Shown piece after piece: positions 52,001-56,057 of a stretch of DNA of 64,000 bases (position 1 is its first letter; the number at the start of each line of letters is the position of its first letter). The position numbers and the translations under genes were made by a program. A model generated the notes under the pieces. The model did not search any database and was not told the origin of the DNA. It saw nothing but the letters and a program-made list of their open reading frames with translations. Origin of the DNA: Eulemur rufifrons (Eukaryota > Chordata > Mammalia > Primates > Lemuridae); contig NC_090990.1 of NCBI RefSeq assembly GCF_041146395.1, forward strand, positions 48,715,501-48,779,500. Direction: 5' to 3'.

Positions 52001-54875
52001 TGTGGTTGTTTATTATGTAGCAATAGTGAACTTATATAGGATATCAAAGGGAAGCATGACTCAGAAAAGGAATGAACTTTGTGTTCCTCTTTTGCAGAGA
52101 GGATTTGCCAATGGGAAAAACTCACTGAGATTTAGGAGGCAGGACGGAAGAAGAGGCCATTATGTTTGGGAAGTTGTTCATATCAGGCATGGTGGCTTCC
52201 TCAAACACAGCAATTTCACACTTCCTCACAAAGTCCCACTTCACAGACATGGCGGCTTCACAGATGTCTCCATGAACTCGCCATTTTTGTCTTACTTTGG
52301 GTGGCTCAATGAGTGCAGCTCCTTGTACTTCACAAACTCCAGGTCTCCTCACGTCAGTGCATCAGGCTATAGTAGGTAGCGACTGTTTCTCCAGTTCTCC
52401 CAGGTGTATATTCTAGACCTCCACTCCCCTAGGTCCCCCCACACCTAGATAATCTGAAATCCCTGTGTTAAACACCTCCCTCTTATATTGCTTGTAGTGG
52501 CTCTGTTTTTCTAACTGACCCCAGACTGATAACAGGAGTGAATGGAAATAAACCATTCAGCAATAATCAGAGCTTACTACTCAGCACAGATTTTAATATT
52601 TTATTAACTAAATTACTTTAAGATTAAAAAAATTATAAGAGGCAGGATTTCCAGGCTCCACTTCGAGTGAGACAGACATAAAATATATGGCAGTTAGAAT
52701 TTGTGCTTTCATAACTTATTTTGTTAACATGGTAACAAAGTCTCTACTTTTATTATTGATTCCAACCACCAAATCCAAGGTGTCTCAGAGGGATTTATAA
52801 TACTTAAAATTTTCTGCAGGAAAGAAGTTCAAAATAATATTTATTTTTTTATGTTCTAAGGAAATTTTTCAATATTTGTTTTCATTATGTTCTGCTATTC
52901 TAGCCAGGTTTCTTAGTGTTCTTCCCAGGAATTTTTAAGAGGGCAAATAGTCAAGGTGATTGAGTCCCCAAATTCATTCCATCCCACCAACTGATGTCAG
53001 CCGCTCATGGTAATCCCATTTCTCTCCCCAGTAACTAGTTTGGGAATAGGCTGTGACACAATCCTGCCTGAGGGGACATATACTGGGTACTTCAGGGGAT
53101 GGTTTTCCCACTGAAAAATGAGACCTTGGAGAGAACACCCCTTTTTCTTCTAGGTGTCGCAGTATCTGACGGGAGTGATAGGCCACAGCTCTCTCACTGC
53201 CTACCAGAAGAGGAAGACAGCACCTAAGATGGCGAACAGAGCAGTGACAAGACCTGTGTCCTTAGCGATGTTATTAAGTCACTGTCTCAGTGAGTCCTGC
53301 CCTCTGCTCTGGTTTTCCTCTTATGTGAGATAAAACATTTCCCTATTGTTTAGCCTGGTTTGAATTGGGGCTTTATATTTCTTATAATCAAAAGCATGTG
53401 GAGTCAGAAAGGCTCAAACATGGTTAGAAAGAACTGGAGTTAGTTCATCGATTATATGTTCATAGAAAAGAAAGTAGACGGTTTTCTCAAGGCACAGACA
53501 GAATTTAGTTTTAAATATATTAAAACTAAAAATTAGTATCAAACATACAAAAAAAAAACCTCAATCAGCAGAGGCCTCAGGGTACCCATAGGATAATGGT
53601 GGCAGTCTAAACTCAAATTTCTCCATGCATCCTCCCATAAACCAAAGAGAGAAAGAAAGTCACCTATGGCCCAGGTCTATAACATAATAAATATTACAAA
53701 GTTCATTTTGTGTGTAAATGGGGAAATAAACATATGCCATCAACAGAATTTGTCCTGGAACCCATATTAGGCAACTATGCAAAAGAGAGGAGAATGCAGT
53801 GAGGTTGTAGACTTAACAGAACACAAATAGCACCAGTGAGAATTCATCCCCAGAAAGCAAGGTCCCCATGCTGAGTGGAAATATAGATCTAGAAATTTAG
53901 ATATTATATCCATATTCTTCTTTTATAAATATAATCAGTTTATTGCCCTGTTTACAAAGCCTATCAGATAAAGATGAATCTCCTTTGCATGACATATGAG
54001 GCTCTCCTGATCTGGCCTCAGCCTCCCTTTCAACTCCACTGAGCTTTCTGTGCACTGCAACATTGTGTTTTGGGATCAGACAGACCTGCAATGAAGCCTT
54101 GTTAATAGCTGGGTGTCCTTGGTCAAGCTACTACAGGTTGCTCAGACTCCGATTCCTCGTCTGTAAAATAAGGATAATAGTACCTGCCCATCCTGAGGTT
54201 GTATCTGAGTTAAAAACTGTTATCTATGTAGACTGCTTGGCATAGCACCTGGCACAGTGTAAATGTGGAGTGTCCACCATGATTGCCTCTAACACTGTCA
54301 CACCCTCGCTGTCTCAGTATGTGCTGTTTCTTCTATCTAAAGTGTTCTGACATCCCTTCTCTGCCCTTCCCTGTTTAGCAAACTGCTTCTTATCTTTTAA
54401 AGTCCGAGCCTGTTTTCACTTAGACATAGTGATTCCCTTTTGTGCTCTGGGAGCACTTTTTCCCTTACACATCAATCGGCATATAGCAGGGACTCAGTAA
54501 ATACCAGCTAAATGAATGAACTAACAAAGAATGAAAAGATTTAGCAAAATGGAAGGCATGATTTATGACAAAATTAATTGTAAAATGTGAAATTTAGAAA
54601 GATTAAAACGTTTGCTTTGCAGGAATGCTTCTCTTTTCATTGTTTTTCCTTTTATGTCTCTTAAATTTCTGTTTTTCATAATTCCCACCATAGACGAAAT
54701 TTCTTCTGAGCCACAGCCTGAAATAAATATTATCACAGAGGTTTATGAAACAGAAAACAAGTGGGAGAGCGAATCTCCATCATCTGAAAGTGAAGGGGAT
54801 GAGTCCTGGGAAGAGGAGGTGGACCGTCTGGTAGCCTGGACCAGTGCTCTCAGTACAGATACTCTAGAAGACTAA
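2084..54875 (+). CDS. UBE2U, ubiquitin-conjugating enzyme E2 U (spliced, 10 coding exons)
   Basis: UBE2U belongs to the E2 family: it takes ubiquitin from E1 as a thioester on a cysteine and passes it to substrate with an E3. Joining 2084-2149, 3664-3745, 4785-4877, 8079-8176, 16009-16129, 22498-22546, 32540-32628, 39492-39573, 49060-49154 and 54694-54875 gives 318 codons plus TAA with no stop or frameshift. The UBC domain spans roughly residues 4-150, with HPN at 78-80 and catalytic Cys89 in GQPCIDF. Residues after 155 form a long C-terminal extension ending in an acidic, Ser/Glu-rich tail. Alignment to the human protein, recalled from memory, is close throughout, and human is about 321 residues. 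All introns are GT-AG. Every exon and phase was derived by reading. The precise start of exon 10 is the least certain boundary. Confidence 0.95.
2150..3663 (+). other. UBE2U intron 1
   Basis: Donor gtaagt at 2150, acceptor tag-like 'ttaattaaag' ending at 3663. About 1.5 kb and AT-rich. I see no recognisable gene or young repeat in it. An open stretch at 3135-3359 has no coding signature. Confidence 0.8.
3664..3745 (+). CDS. UBE2U coding exon 2 (residues 23-49 plus 1 nt)
   Basis: Acceptor AG at 3662-3663, donor gtttgt at 3746. Encodes [18 protein letters not shown] and on to the WQ of the beta-strand region of the UBC fold. The motif D-M-x-W-E followed by G-L-Q-N-S-x-W-Q matches the human protein. 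Phase 1 at the end: the final G joins GA of exon 3 to give Gly50. The frame stays open into the intron as far as 3999, but that part has no homology. Confidence 0.93.
3746..4784 (+). other. UBE2U intron 2
   Basis: About 1.0 kb. It contains an old interspersed repeat at about 4340-4660, with 'gacatttaagatgagtcctgaagaatg' type wording in broken form. That repeat is related to those at 1000-1190, 25960-26580 and 29120-29330. The rest is AT-rich with no assignable feature. Confidence 0.75.
4785..4877 (+). CDS. UBE2U coding exon 3 (residues 50-80 plus 1 nt, HPN motif)
   Basis: Acceptor AG at 4783-4784 (ttatag), donor gtaagg at 4878. Encodes [18 protein letters not shown] and on through the P-P turn typical of E2 folds to PFHPN. 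The HPN motif (His78-Pro79-Asn80) ends the exon. In E2 enzymes the Asn stabilises the oxyanion during ubiquitin transfer. It is intact here. The last G joins TA of exon 4 to give Val81. Confidence 0.94.
5490..6110 (+). repeat. Old L1 (L1M-type) fragment
   Basis: Degraded LINE-1 ORF2-to-3' end sequence: 'caaatatttgcaatgcatgt'-like wording, 'tggacaaaggctataaacaaac', 'gatgctcatctcactagttag' and 'cccaatagcaattttggaa'. This order is typical of L1M ORF2 ends. No open frame survives and the boundaries are approximate. Confidence 0.6.
7085..7560 (-). repeat. Old L1 (L1M-type) fragment, antisense
   Basis: Reads as the complement of an L1 ORF2 3' region: 'tttacattcccaccagaaagtg', then 'tttttcacatttgttgattat' and 'tattgaggattttgcaattg' in broken form. 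It is highly diverged with no coding frame. Confidence 0.55.
8079..8176 (+). CDS. UBE2U coding exon 4 (residues 81-113, catalytic Cys89)
   Basis: Acceptor atgcag ending 8078, donor gtaaga at 8177. It carries the E2 active site GQPCIDF, with Cys89 nine residues after Asn80 of HPN. It continues [20 protein letters not shown], where the [12 protein letters not shown] segment is the standard E2 helix after the catalytic loop. Ends in phase 0. The active-site cysteine and its surroundings are unchanged from the human protein as I remember it, which argues for a working enzyme. Confidence 0.95.
9242..9254. repeat. Target-site duplication of the L1, left copy
   Basis: gagacatattctt, identical to 11311-11323 on the far side of the element. 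This fixes both ends of the insertion. Confidence 0.88.
9255..11310 (-). mobile_element. LINE-1, 5'-truncated, antisense, with 13-bp target duplication
   Basis: A 2.06-kb L1 3' portion inserted antisense in intron 4. The poly(A) appears as a T-run at 9255-9270. The ORF2 reverse-transcriptase motif FADDMILYL is readable on the minus strand near 11190-11220. The ORF2 C terminus (cysteine/histidine region around 9880-9960) is also readable, but stops and frameshifts separate the blocks at about 11060, 10487 and 9702, so the element is dead. The flanks carry the same 13 bp, gagacatattctt, at 9242-9254 and 11311-11323: the target-site duplication of L1 retrotransposition. The 3' UTR differs from human L1PA and matches the copy at 16370-16688, so I infer a strepsirrhine-lineage family. 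Confidence 0.92.
11311..11323. repeat. Target-site duplication of the L1, right copy
   Basis: gagacatattctt, identical to 9242-9254. It marks the 5'-truncated end of the antisense L1. Confidence 0.88.
11455..12030 (+). repeat. MIR SINE interrupted by an Alu
   Basis: The left part (11455-11501) reads 'agattgcttggcttcacatcc'. The right part (from 11839) resumes with 'ttttgccacatg', then 'tcaatgcctcaatttcttc' and 'gaggatgaaattaattaatg', in MIR order. The Alu at 11502-11838 sits between them with its own target duplication, so the MIR is the older element. Confidence 0.82.
11502..11838 (-). mobile_element. Lemur-type Alu, antisense
   Basis: A full-length Alu in reverse: T-run, then 'gagacagagtctcactctgt', right and left arms, ending 'ccaccgcgcccggcc'. 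The right arm has the strepsirrhine pattern (gtggcgtcagcctagctc, and an A/T-rich 'tatatatttttagctgtcc' insert). The 14-bp direct repeat cacatcctggtttt at 11488-11501 and 11839-11852 is the target duplication. It looks young. Confidence 0.93.
12036..12274. mobile_element. Small non-autonomous DNA transposon with TA target site
   Basis: Imperfect terminal inverted repeats: the left end starts cagg..atgtatccc, and the complement of the right end starts cagatttagcatccc. Inner repeats gtttcagattt occur on both sides. The element is flanked by TA at 12034-12035 and 12275-12276, the target duplication of Tc1/mariner-type elements such as Tigger. About 239 bp, internally deleted, with no transposase. 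The exact family name is not certain. Confidence 0.65.
12500..13140 (+). repeat. L2 LINE 3' region
   Basis: Diverged L2: 'cttccagtggtttccacatt', 'caagcttaagcccaaat', 'ctcacacctgaacacacc' and, at the end, 'ggactacaagctcccc', 'ttgattccccagta' and a tail of repeated 'gaatgaatgg'. This matches the order of the L2 consensus from memory. Boundaries are approximate. Confidence 0.7.
13171..13486. mobile_element. Tc1/mariner-type DNA transposon fossil
   Basis: The left terminal sequence cagccatgtgtcatttaac pairs with the complement of the right end, cagtcatgtgccacataac: terminal inverted repeats of about 20 bp. TA flanks both ends (13169-13170 and 13487-13488). The interior ('tacagcatgttactgtactg') resembles a widespread primate Tigger-like family. 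About 316 bp with no coding frame. Confidence 0.75.
13602..13805. mobile_element. hAT-type (Charlie/MER) DNA transposon fossil, probable
   Basis: 'tgctgcccaatagaacctt' at the left and 'gatggacaatacac' at the right form diverged inverted ends. The interior holds the palindrome-like 'ccactagtcacatgtggct' and 'agccacttgtgactag'. This layout matches a common non-autonomous hAT family. An 8-bp target duplication is not clear. Confidence 0.5.
14560..15230 (+). repeat. MaLR (MLT1-type) LTR, solo
   Basis: Noncoding old LTR: 'gatgtcccccctcaagactc', 'atcctggattgtgcaggtggg', 'gctgacaccttgatttcag', then 'gtgagataataaatttgtg' and 'ctactaaatttgtggtcatt' at the 3' end, in the order of MLT1 LTRs. No internal retroviral genes are present. 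The subfamily is not assigned. Confidence 0.7.
15534..15833 (+). mobile_element. Alu, sense, older copy
   Basis: Starts ggccaggtgaggtggctcat and ends in an A-rich 'caaacaaacaaacaaaaaa' tail. Both arms are present but diverged from the young lemur copies, and it lacks their characteristic right-arm wording. Lies 175 bp upstream of exon 5. Confidence 0.88.
16009..16129 (+). CDS. UBE2U coding exon 5 (residues 114-153 plus 1 nt)
   Basis: Acceptor tcctacag ending 16008, donor gtaaga at 16130. Encodes [19 protein letters not shown] and the C-terminal helices of the UBC domain to LFNEPSQ. The L-x-x-P-x-x-E-x-P-V-N-x-x-A-A segment is the conserved last part of E2 folds. The final T joins TA of exon 6 to give Leu154. 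The same intron flanks carry homologous L1 and Alu copies on both sides (see findings). Confidence 0.95.
16370..16688 (-). repeat. LINE-1 3' end, antisense, short copy
   Basis: About 320 bp matching the first 330 bp of the L1 at 9255-11310 ('ttcagcatattg', 'caaatgtttaggttacatatattg', 'catcccccagacggtg', 'gggcacataagtg'), in the same orientation. It stops at 'gatcaccattgt'. A target duplication is not obvious. It is a severely 5'-truncated copy of the same family. Confidence 0.85.
16860..18290 (-). pseudogene. Unidentified coding-like remnant on the minus strand
   Basis: Two long minus-strand open frames (155 codons, 17349-17816; 67 codons, 17871-18074) and shorter ones lie end to end in shifted frames over about 1.4 kb. 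The GC content is higher than in neighbouring intron DNA. This pattern, with frame changes around the A-rich run at 17788-17796, would fit a decayed processed gene copy, and minus-strand 'cctgaaaaaaatg' near 16860 could be the eroded poly(A) end. I do not recognise the protein, and no domain motif is visible. Chance open frames remain possible. Confidence 0.3.
18852..19184 (-). mobile_element. Lemur-type Alu, antisense, with 19-bp target duplication
   Basis: Full-length reverse Alu very similar to 11502-11838. The 19-bp direct repeat cctaactcgtgtttattta flanks it at 18833-18851 and 19185-19203. Low divergence and a long intact duplication indicate a fairly recent insertion. Confidence 0.94.
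21120..21700 (-). repeat. Old LINE-like interspersed repeat
   Basis: Wording such as 'ttctttctggaagcttttaaaatcttctctttattccc' (broken form), 'tttgagaaattttctta' and 'ggaagatttccagaaaa' resembles a widespread ancient LINE 3' region. The family and orientation are uncertain and the limits are approximate. Confidence 0.35.
22498..22546 (+). CDS. UBE2U coding exon 6 (residues 154-170, start of C-terminal extension)
   Basis: A short 49-nt exon. Acceptor tttgcag ending 22497, donor gtgagt at 22547. It encodes [15 protein letters not shown] between split codons for Leu154 and Gly170. It begins the extension beyond the UBC fold and matches human (KDDSQELPKDPRKC from memory). Ends in phase 2. Confidence 0.92.
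25028..25070. repeat. (GT)n microsatellite
   Basis: An uninterrupted run of GT after a cgtg-containing start. It is likely length-polymorphic. Confidence 0.95.
25190..25580 (+). repeat. Old L1 3' end
   Basis: Diverged L1M-type wording: 'ttccacttctagaaatttatc', 'caaaatggactgattaaata' and, near the end, 'gctactgaactatacactta' and 'ggtaattttaatgttatat'. No open frame. Boundaries are approximate. Confidence 0.55.
25612..25650. repeat. (CA)n microsatellite
   Basis: A CA run with two interruptions (cata, caaa), just before a MIR. Confidence 0.93.
25650..25830 (+). repeat. MIR SINE
   Basis: 'tattagctatgtcactaaga', 'ctctgcgtctcagtttcttta' and 'taataatagtaccaatttcata' follow the MIR core order. The ends are degraded. 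Confidence 0.75.
25960..26580 (+). repeat. Ancient interspersed repeat, family not named
   Basis: 'aaggccggtgtggctagaac', 'gtaggcaggtccagatcac', 'ggactttacaaaccaggtaagg' and 'gagatggggaagtttggaag' belong to a repeat that also leaves pieces at 1000-1190, 4340-4660 and 29120-29330. I recognise the consensus wording as a common mammalian repeat but cannot give a reliable name. Confidence 0.5.
26585..27250 (+). repeat. Old L1 3' region
   Basis: 'ggcaaaaatgtggagttgctg', 'gtaatccagtaactctactcc', 'caactttattcttaatat', 'ggaaacaagtacactgtccatc' and 'gttgatggttgtgcaggtg' follow the 3' ORF2/UTR order of ancient L1s. It is heavily mutated. Confidence 0.65.
27400..28770 (+). repeat. Old L1 ORF2 fragment split by an Alu
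   Basis: Left block: 'aggccaatacctcttgtgaat', 'ctcagcaaactaggactagcag' and 'ccacttctattcaacattg', relics of the reverse-transcriptase domain. The right block resumes at 28421 with 'taccatttacaatagcatc', 'ttcttcccaagttaatctat' and 'ttcaatctcaatcaaaattt'. The Alu between them carries a target duplication of L1 sequence. No open frame survives. Confidence 0.78.
28091..28420 (+). mobile_element. Lemur-type Alu, sense, nested in L1
   Basis: Starts ggccgagcgcggtggctcac. It has the lemur-type middle ('ctggcgaactaaaatatatg') and right arm ('aggctgacgccacggcac') and ends in an A tail. The 16-bp direct repeat aaaaataccatttaca at 28075-28090 and 28421-28436 is the target duplication. Confidence 0.94.
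29385..29580 (-). repeat. MIR SINE, antisense
   Basis: 'attttatagatgaggaaacag', 'gtaacttactcagagtcac' and 'agctaataagtagcag' form the complement of the MIR core. The flanks are degraded. Confidence 0.78.
30090..30880 (+). repeat. L2 LINE fragment
   Basis: 'tgaattactgcatttgtttcc', 'taattggtctccctgc', 'ccagcctagaatgcctcc', 'cttccctgacggcttcaaa'-like wording and 'gataataagctctaatg' follow the L2 order. Diverged and without an open frame. Confidence 0.6.
32540..32628 (+). CDS. UBE2U coding exon 7 (residues 170-199 plus 1 nt)
   Basis: Acceptor ttttttcag ending 32539, donor gtaagg at 32629. Encodes [20 protein letters not shown] and on to KATEYYRTP, matching the human extension. Its role is unknown: I see no named domain, but the aromatic D-Y-Y-x-T-W and A-T-E-Y-Y segments are strongly retained. 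Ends in phase 1. Confidence 0.94.
33004..33297 (+). mobile_element. Alu, sense, old copy
   Basis: 'ggccaggagcatggctcacgc', 'gagttcgagaccagactgag', 'gggaggctgaggcagaagg' and 'ctgggtgacaagaacaag' appear in Alu order with many substitutions and a small duplication ('tctacctctctacctggg'). It is followed by a G-rich run at 33297-33322. Confidence 0.85.
33580..34200 (+). repeat. LINE-like (L2-type) fragment, tentative
   Basis: A pyrimidine-rich stretch with 'atgtcccaaagtgaattcact', 'ttactgattttatctcctg' and 'ccccatgaccactgcctta', resembling the 5' part of an old LINE such as L2. A 127-codon open frame crosses the left boundary but shows no recognisable protein. Confidence 0.4.
35742..35955 (+). 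repeat. MIR SINE
   Basis: 'ttctggggtcagatttgcc', 'ttactagctgtgtggccttg', 'cctctctgtgtctcaatttcc' and 'caatgcctagcacatagtgag' form a nearly complete MIR. A separate antisense MIR piece lies just before it at about 35640-35730. Confidence 0.88.
36532..36700 (+). mobile_element. MER5A-type hAT transposon fossil
   Basis: 'caatggttctccgtcttgac', 'ttagaaccacctgaggagctt', 'catcagcatctctgggagtag' and 'ctccccaggtgactacaatg' match the MER5A order. The right inverted end is eroded. Confidence 0.78.
37197..37250. repeat. Pyrimidine-rich simple repeat, (CTC)n then (CT)n
   Basis: Seven tandem CTC triplets, then a CT run and CCCCTCTCTC. A likely variable tract with an all-pyrimidine strand. Confidence 0.9.
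38785..39230. repeat. LTR-like ancient retroelement segment, tentative
   Basis: 'aatttaaagatctaattggc', 'ttattagcgattcatgaatgg', 'ggattggttactgggaatatc' and 'gagtgactccattttggc' match wording I associate with an old mammalian solo LTR. Noncoding. Family and orientation are not certain. Confidence 0.45.
39492..39573 (+). CDS. UBE2U coding exon 8 (residues 200-226 plus 2 nt)
   Basis: Acceptor atttcag ending 39491, donor gtaaga at 39574. Encodes [20 protein letters not shown] and on to PKEWNL, nearly the same as human. The G-Q-Y-Y-K-W-K-K-M core is the best conserved piece of the extension. Ends in phase 2, so the AA joins G of exon 9 to give Lys227. Human has a described shorter isoform of about 226 residues ending near this point (from memory). 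Confidence 0.94.
41670..41918 (+). repeat. MIR SINE
   Basis: 'ctggagccagactgtctgga', 'aattctggctctgccaagta', 'ctgtgaccttgagcaagtt', 'gaggattaaataaattaa' and 'tatctggcacatggtaagc' form a nearly full-length MIR. Confidence 0.9.
41980..42168 (+). repeat. MIR SINE, second tandem copy
   Basis: 'tttagagtcaggcaggcctt', 'aacttgtttccatatctgc' and 'gcacatgagcattcaataaa' follow MIR order. It lies 60 bp after another MIR in the same orientation, probably an independent insertion. Confidence 0.7.
42335..42478 (-). repeat. Old L1 (L1MA/PB-type) 3' end, antisense
   Basis: 'gtacaaatttgtggggtacatg', 'gtgtccatcacccaaataaag' and 'gagtaatttctcatcatcc' are the complement of an older primate L1 3' UTR, distinct from the lemur-type 3' ends at 9255 and 16370. 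Confidence 0.8.
44605..44760 (-). repeat. MIR SINE, antisense
   Basis: 'ttatctccattttataaataagg', 'gtaacagagctgaaattc' and 'aaacccaggcctgccagat' match the complement of the MIR core and left end. Confidence 0.7.
45960..47880 (+). repeat. Old L1 (L1M-type), internally rearranged
   Basis: The left part (about 45960-47040) resembles the 5' region of ancient L1s ('aaagcaagctctgaaggta', 'catcataatcaaattgctg', 'atacccagtgaaaatatctc'). From about 47060 it jumps to ORF2 reverse-transcriptase relics, where 'SSPDGFT' can be read near 47215-47240. At 47750-47880 more RT-region wording follows ('ttatagccaacactatatat'). The intervening coding parts are missing or unrecognisable. Many stops; not functional. 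Confidence 0.65.
47900..48042 (+). repeat. L2 LINE 3' end
   Basis: 'tctccatggggtcagggacc', 'ttgtctgccttgttcatcc' and 'tctggcacaaggtaggtag' followed by 'caataaatatttattaaat' match the L2 3' end. Confidence 0.82.
48334..48786 (+). repeat. MaLR (MLT1-type) solo LTR
   Basis: Nearly complete: 'tgtagtggactgaacagcg', 'acctttgcagatgtaattag', 'gcttatacaaagaggagaag', 'agattggagtgattctacc', 'gaagctaggaagaggcaag', 'gtttgtggtagtttgttatg' and 'cctaggaaactaata'. Noncoding, with no internal region attached. Confidence 0.85.
49060..49154 (+). CDS. UBE2U coding exon 9 (residues 227-258 plus 1 nt)
   Basis: Acceptor tttctag ending 49059, donor gtaaat at 49155. Encodes [20 protein letters not shown] and on to SHLCPTP. 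It is basic (RKNR) and aligns with the human KCWLARKRMPHEVTHS segment, with lower identity than exons 7-8 and one extra residue. Ends in phase 1 with A, which must join two bases of exon 10. Confidence 0.9.
49640..49795 (+). repeat. MIR SINE
   Basis: 'gacatttggggttagagaac', 'ttgacctctgaacttcaattt' and 'gggcacatagaagatgttc' in MIR order, degraded in the middle. Confidence 0.68.
50680..51257 (-). repeat. MaLR (MLT1-type) LTR, antisense
   Basis: The complement of an MLT1 LTR: 'tactgctatgtgacaaattacc', 'cttaaaacaacacacattta', 'tcaaggtgtcagctgggct', 'ttctagaggctgcccact' and 'cattttattggttagaag'. The same antisense LTR start recurs at 63365. Noncoding. Confidence 0.7.
51655..52040 (+). repeat. MaLR (MLT1-type) LTR, sense
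   Basis: 'gagctttaccctgtgactt', 'cttctgccatcatcacaag', 'aagagcatgcctggactagg', 'gtcactaagattttgtggtt' and 'ttattatgtagcaatagtgaac' fit an older MLT1 subtype. Overlapping open frames have no protein homology that I recognise. Confidence 0.65.
53945..54525 (+). repeat. L2 LINE split by a MIR
   Basis: Left part: 'gaggctctcctgatctggcc' and 'actgagctttctgtgcac'. The right part resumes with 'ttcttctatctaaagtgttc', 'cttaaagtccgagcctg'-like wording and 'gcagggactcagtaaatacc' plus a gaatgaa tail. The MIR at 54062-54280 lies between, so it inserted later. Confidence 0.75.
54062..54280 (+). repeat. MIR SINE nested in L2
   Basis: 'ttgggatcagacagacctgc', 'gctgggtgtccttggtcaagc', 'cgtctgtaaaataaggataa' and 'catagcacctggcacagtg' form a nearly complete MIR inserted in older L2 sequence. 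Confidence 0.82.
54694..54875 (+). CDS. UBE2U terminal coding exon 10 (residues 259-318, acidic tail)
   Basis: The only AG near the homology boundary is at 54692-54693. It gives A|AC = Asn259, then [20 protein letters not shown] and the tail. The tail is strongly acidic and Ser-rich ([17 protein letters not shown]) and ends TDTLED-TAA, like the human TNTSED end. Homology to the human IPTTDEI segment actually begins at 54682, upstream of this AG, so the boundary may have shifted by 12 nt (see findings). An ATG at 54612 opens the same frame but is intronic and not a start. The coding part is certain; the first four codons are not. Confidence 0.88.
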
Positions 54876-55060
54876 GCAGAGTGAACACTCCAGGATTTAA
54901 AGAACAAACAGCCTCCACCGCAGCTCAGCCTCATGGAGCACCTTCGGAAGGCTCTCAGAACTTGGATTCCATTTTGTTCAAGTTGTTCTCATCCTCTCAC
55001 TACAAGTACAAATTAGAAATATAAGTATGAATCAGTGAATATATTGCTTTGACTTTTTTG
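54876..55060 (+). other. UBE2U 3' UTR (end not fixed)
   Basis: Follows the TAA at 54873-54875. No AATAAA is seen in the first 200 bases. Two AATATA hexamers (55018-55023 and 55038-55043) are candidate weak poly(A) signals, so the end is estimated. The transcript could extend further. Confidence 0.45.
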
Positions 55061-55843
55061 AGCTCTACTTCTTTGTTTGGAACTAAGTTGGTCAAATTAG
55101 GGGTGTTCACTGCTGTTTTCCAATCAATGGTACTTTACTCCCACAGTTGTTAGGCTACTGGACTCGAGGTTCTGCAGGCCGGGCATGGGTCAGAAAGAGA
55201 CTGGGAAGGAGGGGAGCAGTCAGGAGCTCCAGAGGCTGGACATGATCCCAAGTAGAGAGATCTATACATTGATCTACACCTGCCTGGTTTCTTGTCTTGT
55301 TTCCTCCGTATTCAAGGGATGAGATGTCACCATCCACTAATGTTCCTCTTCTGTGTTCTCCCAGAGTACATGCTGGTTTCTCTTCAACCTTGACCAACCA
55401 TCCCCTTATTTCTAATATCTTTATTTTCTCCCTTTCTTTTTACCATGTTGCTCAACCTGTACATAAGCTTGGGTCTCTCCTATTCTGAAATATGTCTCTC
55501 CCTTTGAGCTGCATCTCTATTTCCCTCAACATTATCCCTCACCTTTTCTCAGTCAGATTTATTCATAGCAATCTATCATTTTTTCTCTTTATTTCTTCAT
55601 TTCACATTTGTACCTCCTGTACCATGAGACCTATCTTCTGTTCATAAGATTCCACTAAACTGCTAGGATCACCAACAACTTCCACATCGCCAATATTCAA
55701 CAGATGCCTCATCTCGCTGGGCCTCTAGGCTATATTCAATGTGGTTGATCACCTTCCTCTTTTGGAGATGTTTACTGCCCTCCATGCCTTCAGAGAGACT
55801 TATTTTGAGGCCTATGTATCTACACACGTACATCTCCTCACAA

Positions 55844-55880
55844 ACACCACACACACACACAGACACACACATATATATAT
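55844..55880. repeat. (CA)n-(AT)n microsatellite
   Basis: A CA run with one interruption (caga), passing into atatatatat. Confidence 0.92.
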
Positions 55881-56040
55881 GCCTGACCTTGGATGTAGCA
55901 ATATTTCCTTGAAATCAGCTACCACATGTTATATTTTATCCTTTCTATTTAATCTAATCTCTTTCTTTCAGGACAAGGAAGTTACACTTATTTCTTTCTT
56001 TTTCTGTAGACAGGAGACCTGGGAATAGAGGTAGGGTGGT

Positions 56041-56057
56041 GGGGGGGGGGGGGGGGG
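56041..56057. repeat. Poly-G run
   Basis: Seventeen consecutive G, directly after 'gtagggtggt' and before 'aggtggg'. Prone to sequencing and assembly length error. Confidence 0.9.

Larger units (their letters stand above)
49155..54693 (+). other. UBE2U intron 9
   Basis: About 5.5 kb. MIR (49640-49795), L2-like coding-free DNA (49950-50680), MLT1 antisense (50680-51257), unassigned DNA (51260-51650), MLT1 sense (51655-52040), unassigned DNA (52050-53940) and L2 (53945-54525) with a nested MIR (54062-54280). The last 160 bases before exon 10 are plain intron with a T-rich tract. Confidence 0.72.

Noticed and set aside
52002..52379. 125-codon open frame in intron 9
   Set aside because: Starts within an MLT1 LTR end and continues in unassigned DNA. 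No protein family recognised.
54612..54693. ATG at 54612 in frame with exon 10
   Set aside because: It lies in the intron; no promoter is seen and the upstream residues have no homology except the last few codons discussed as the acceptor shift.
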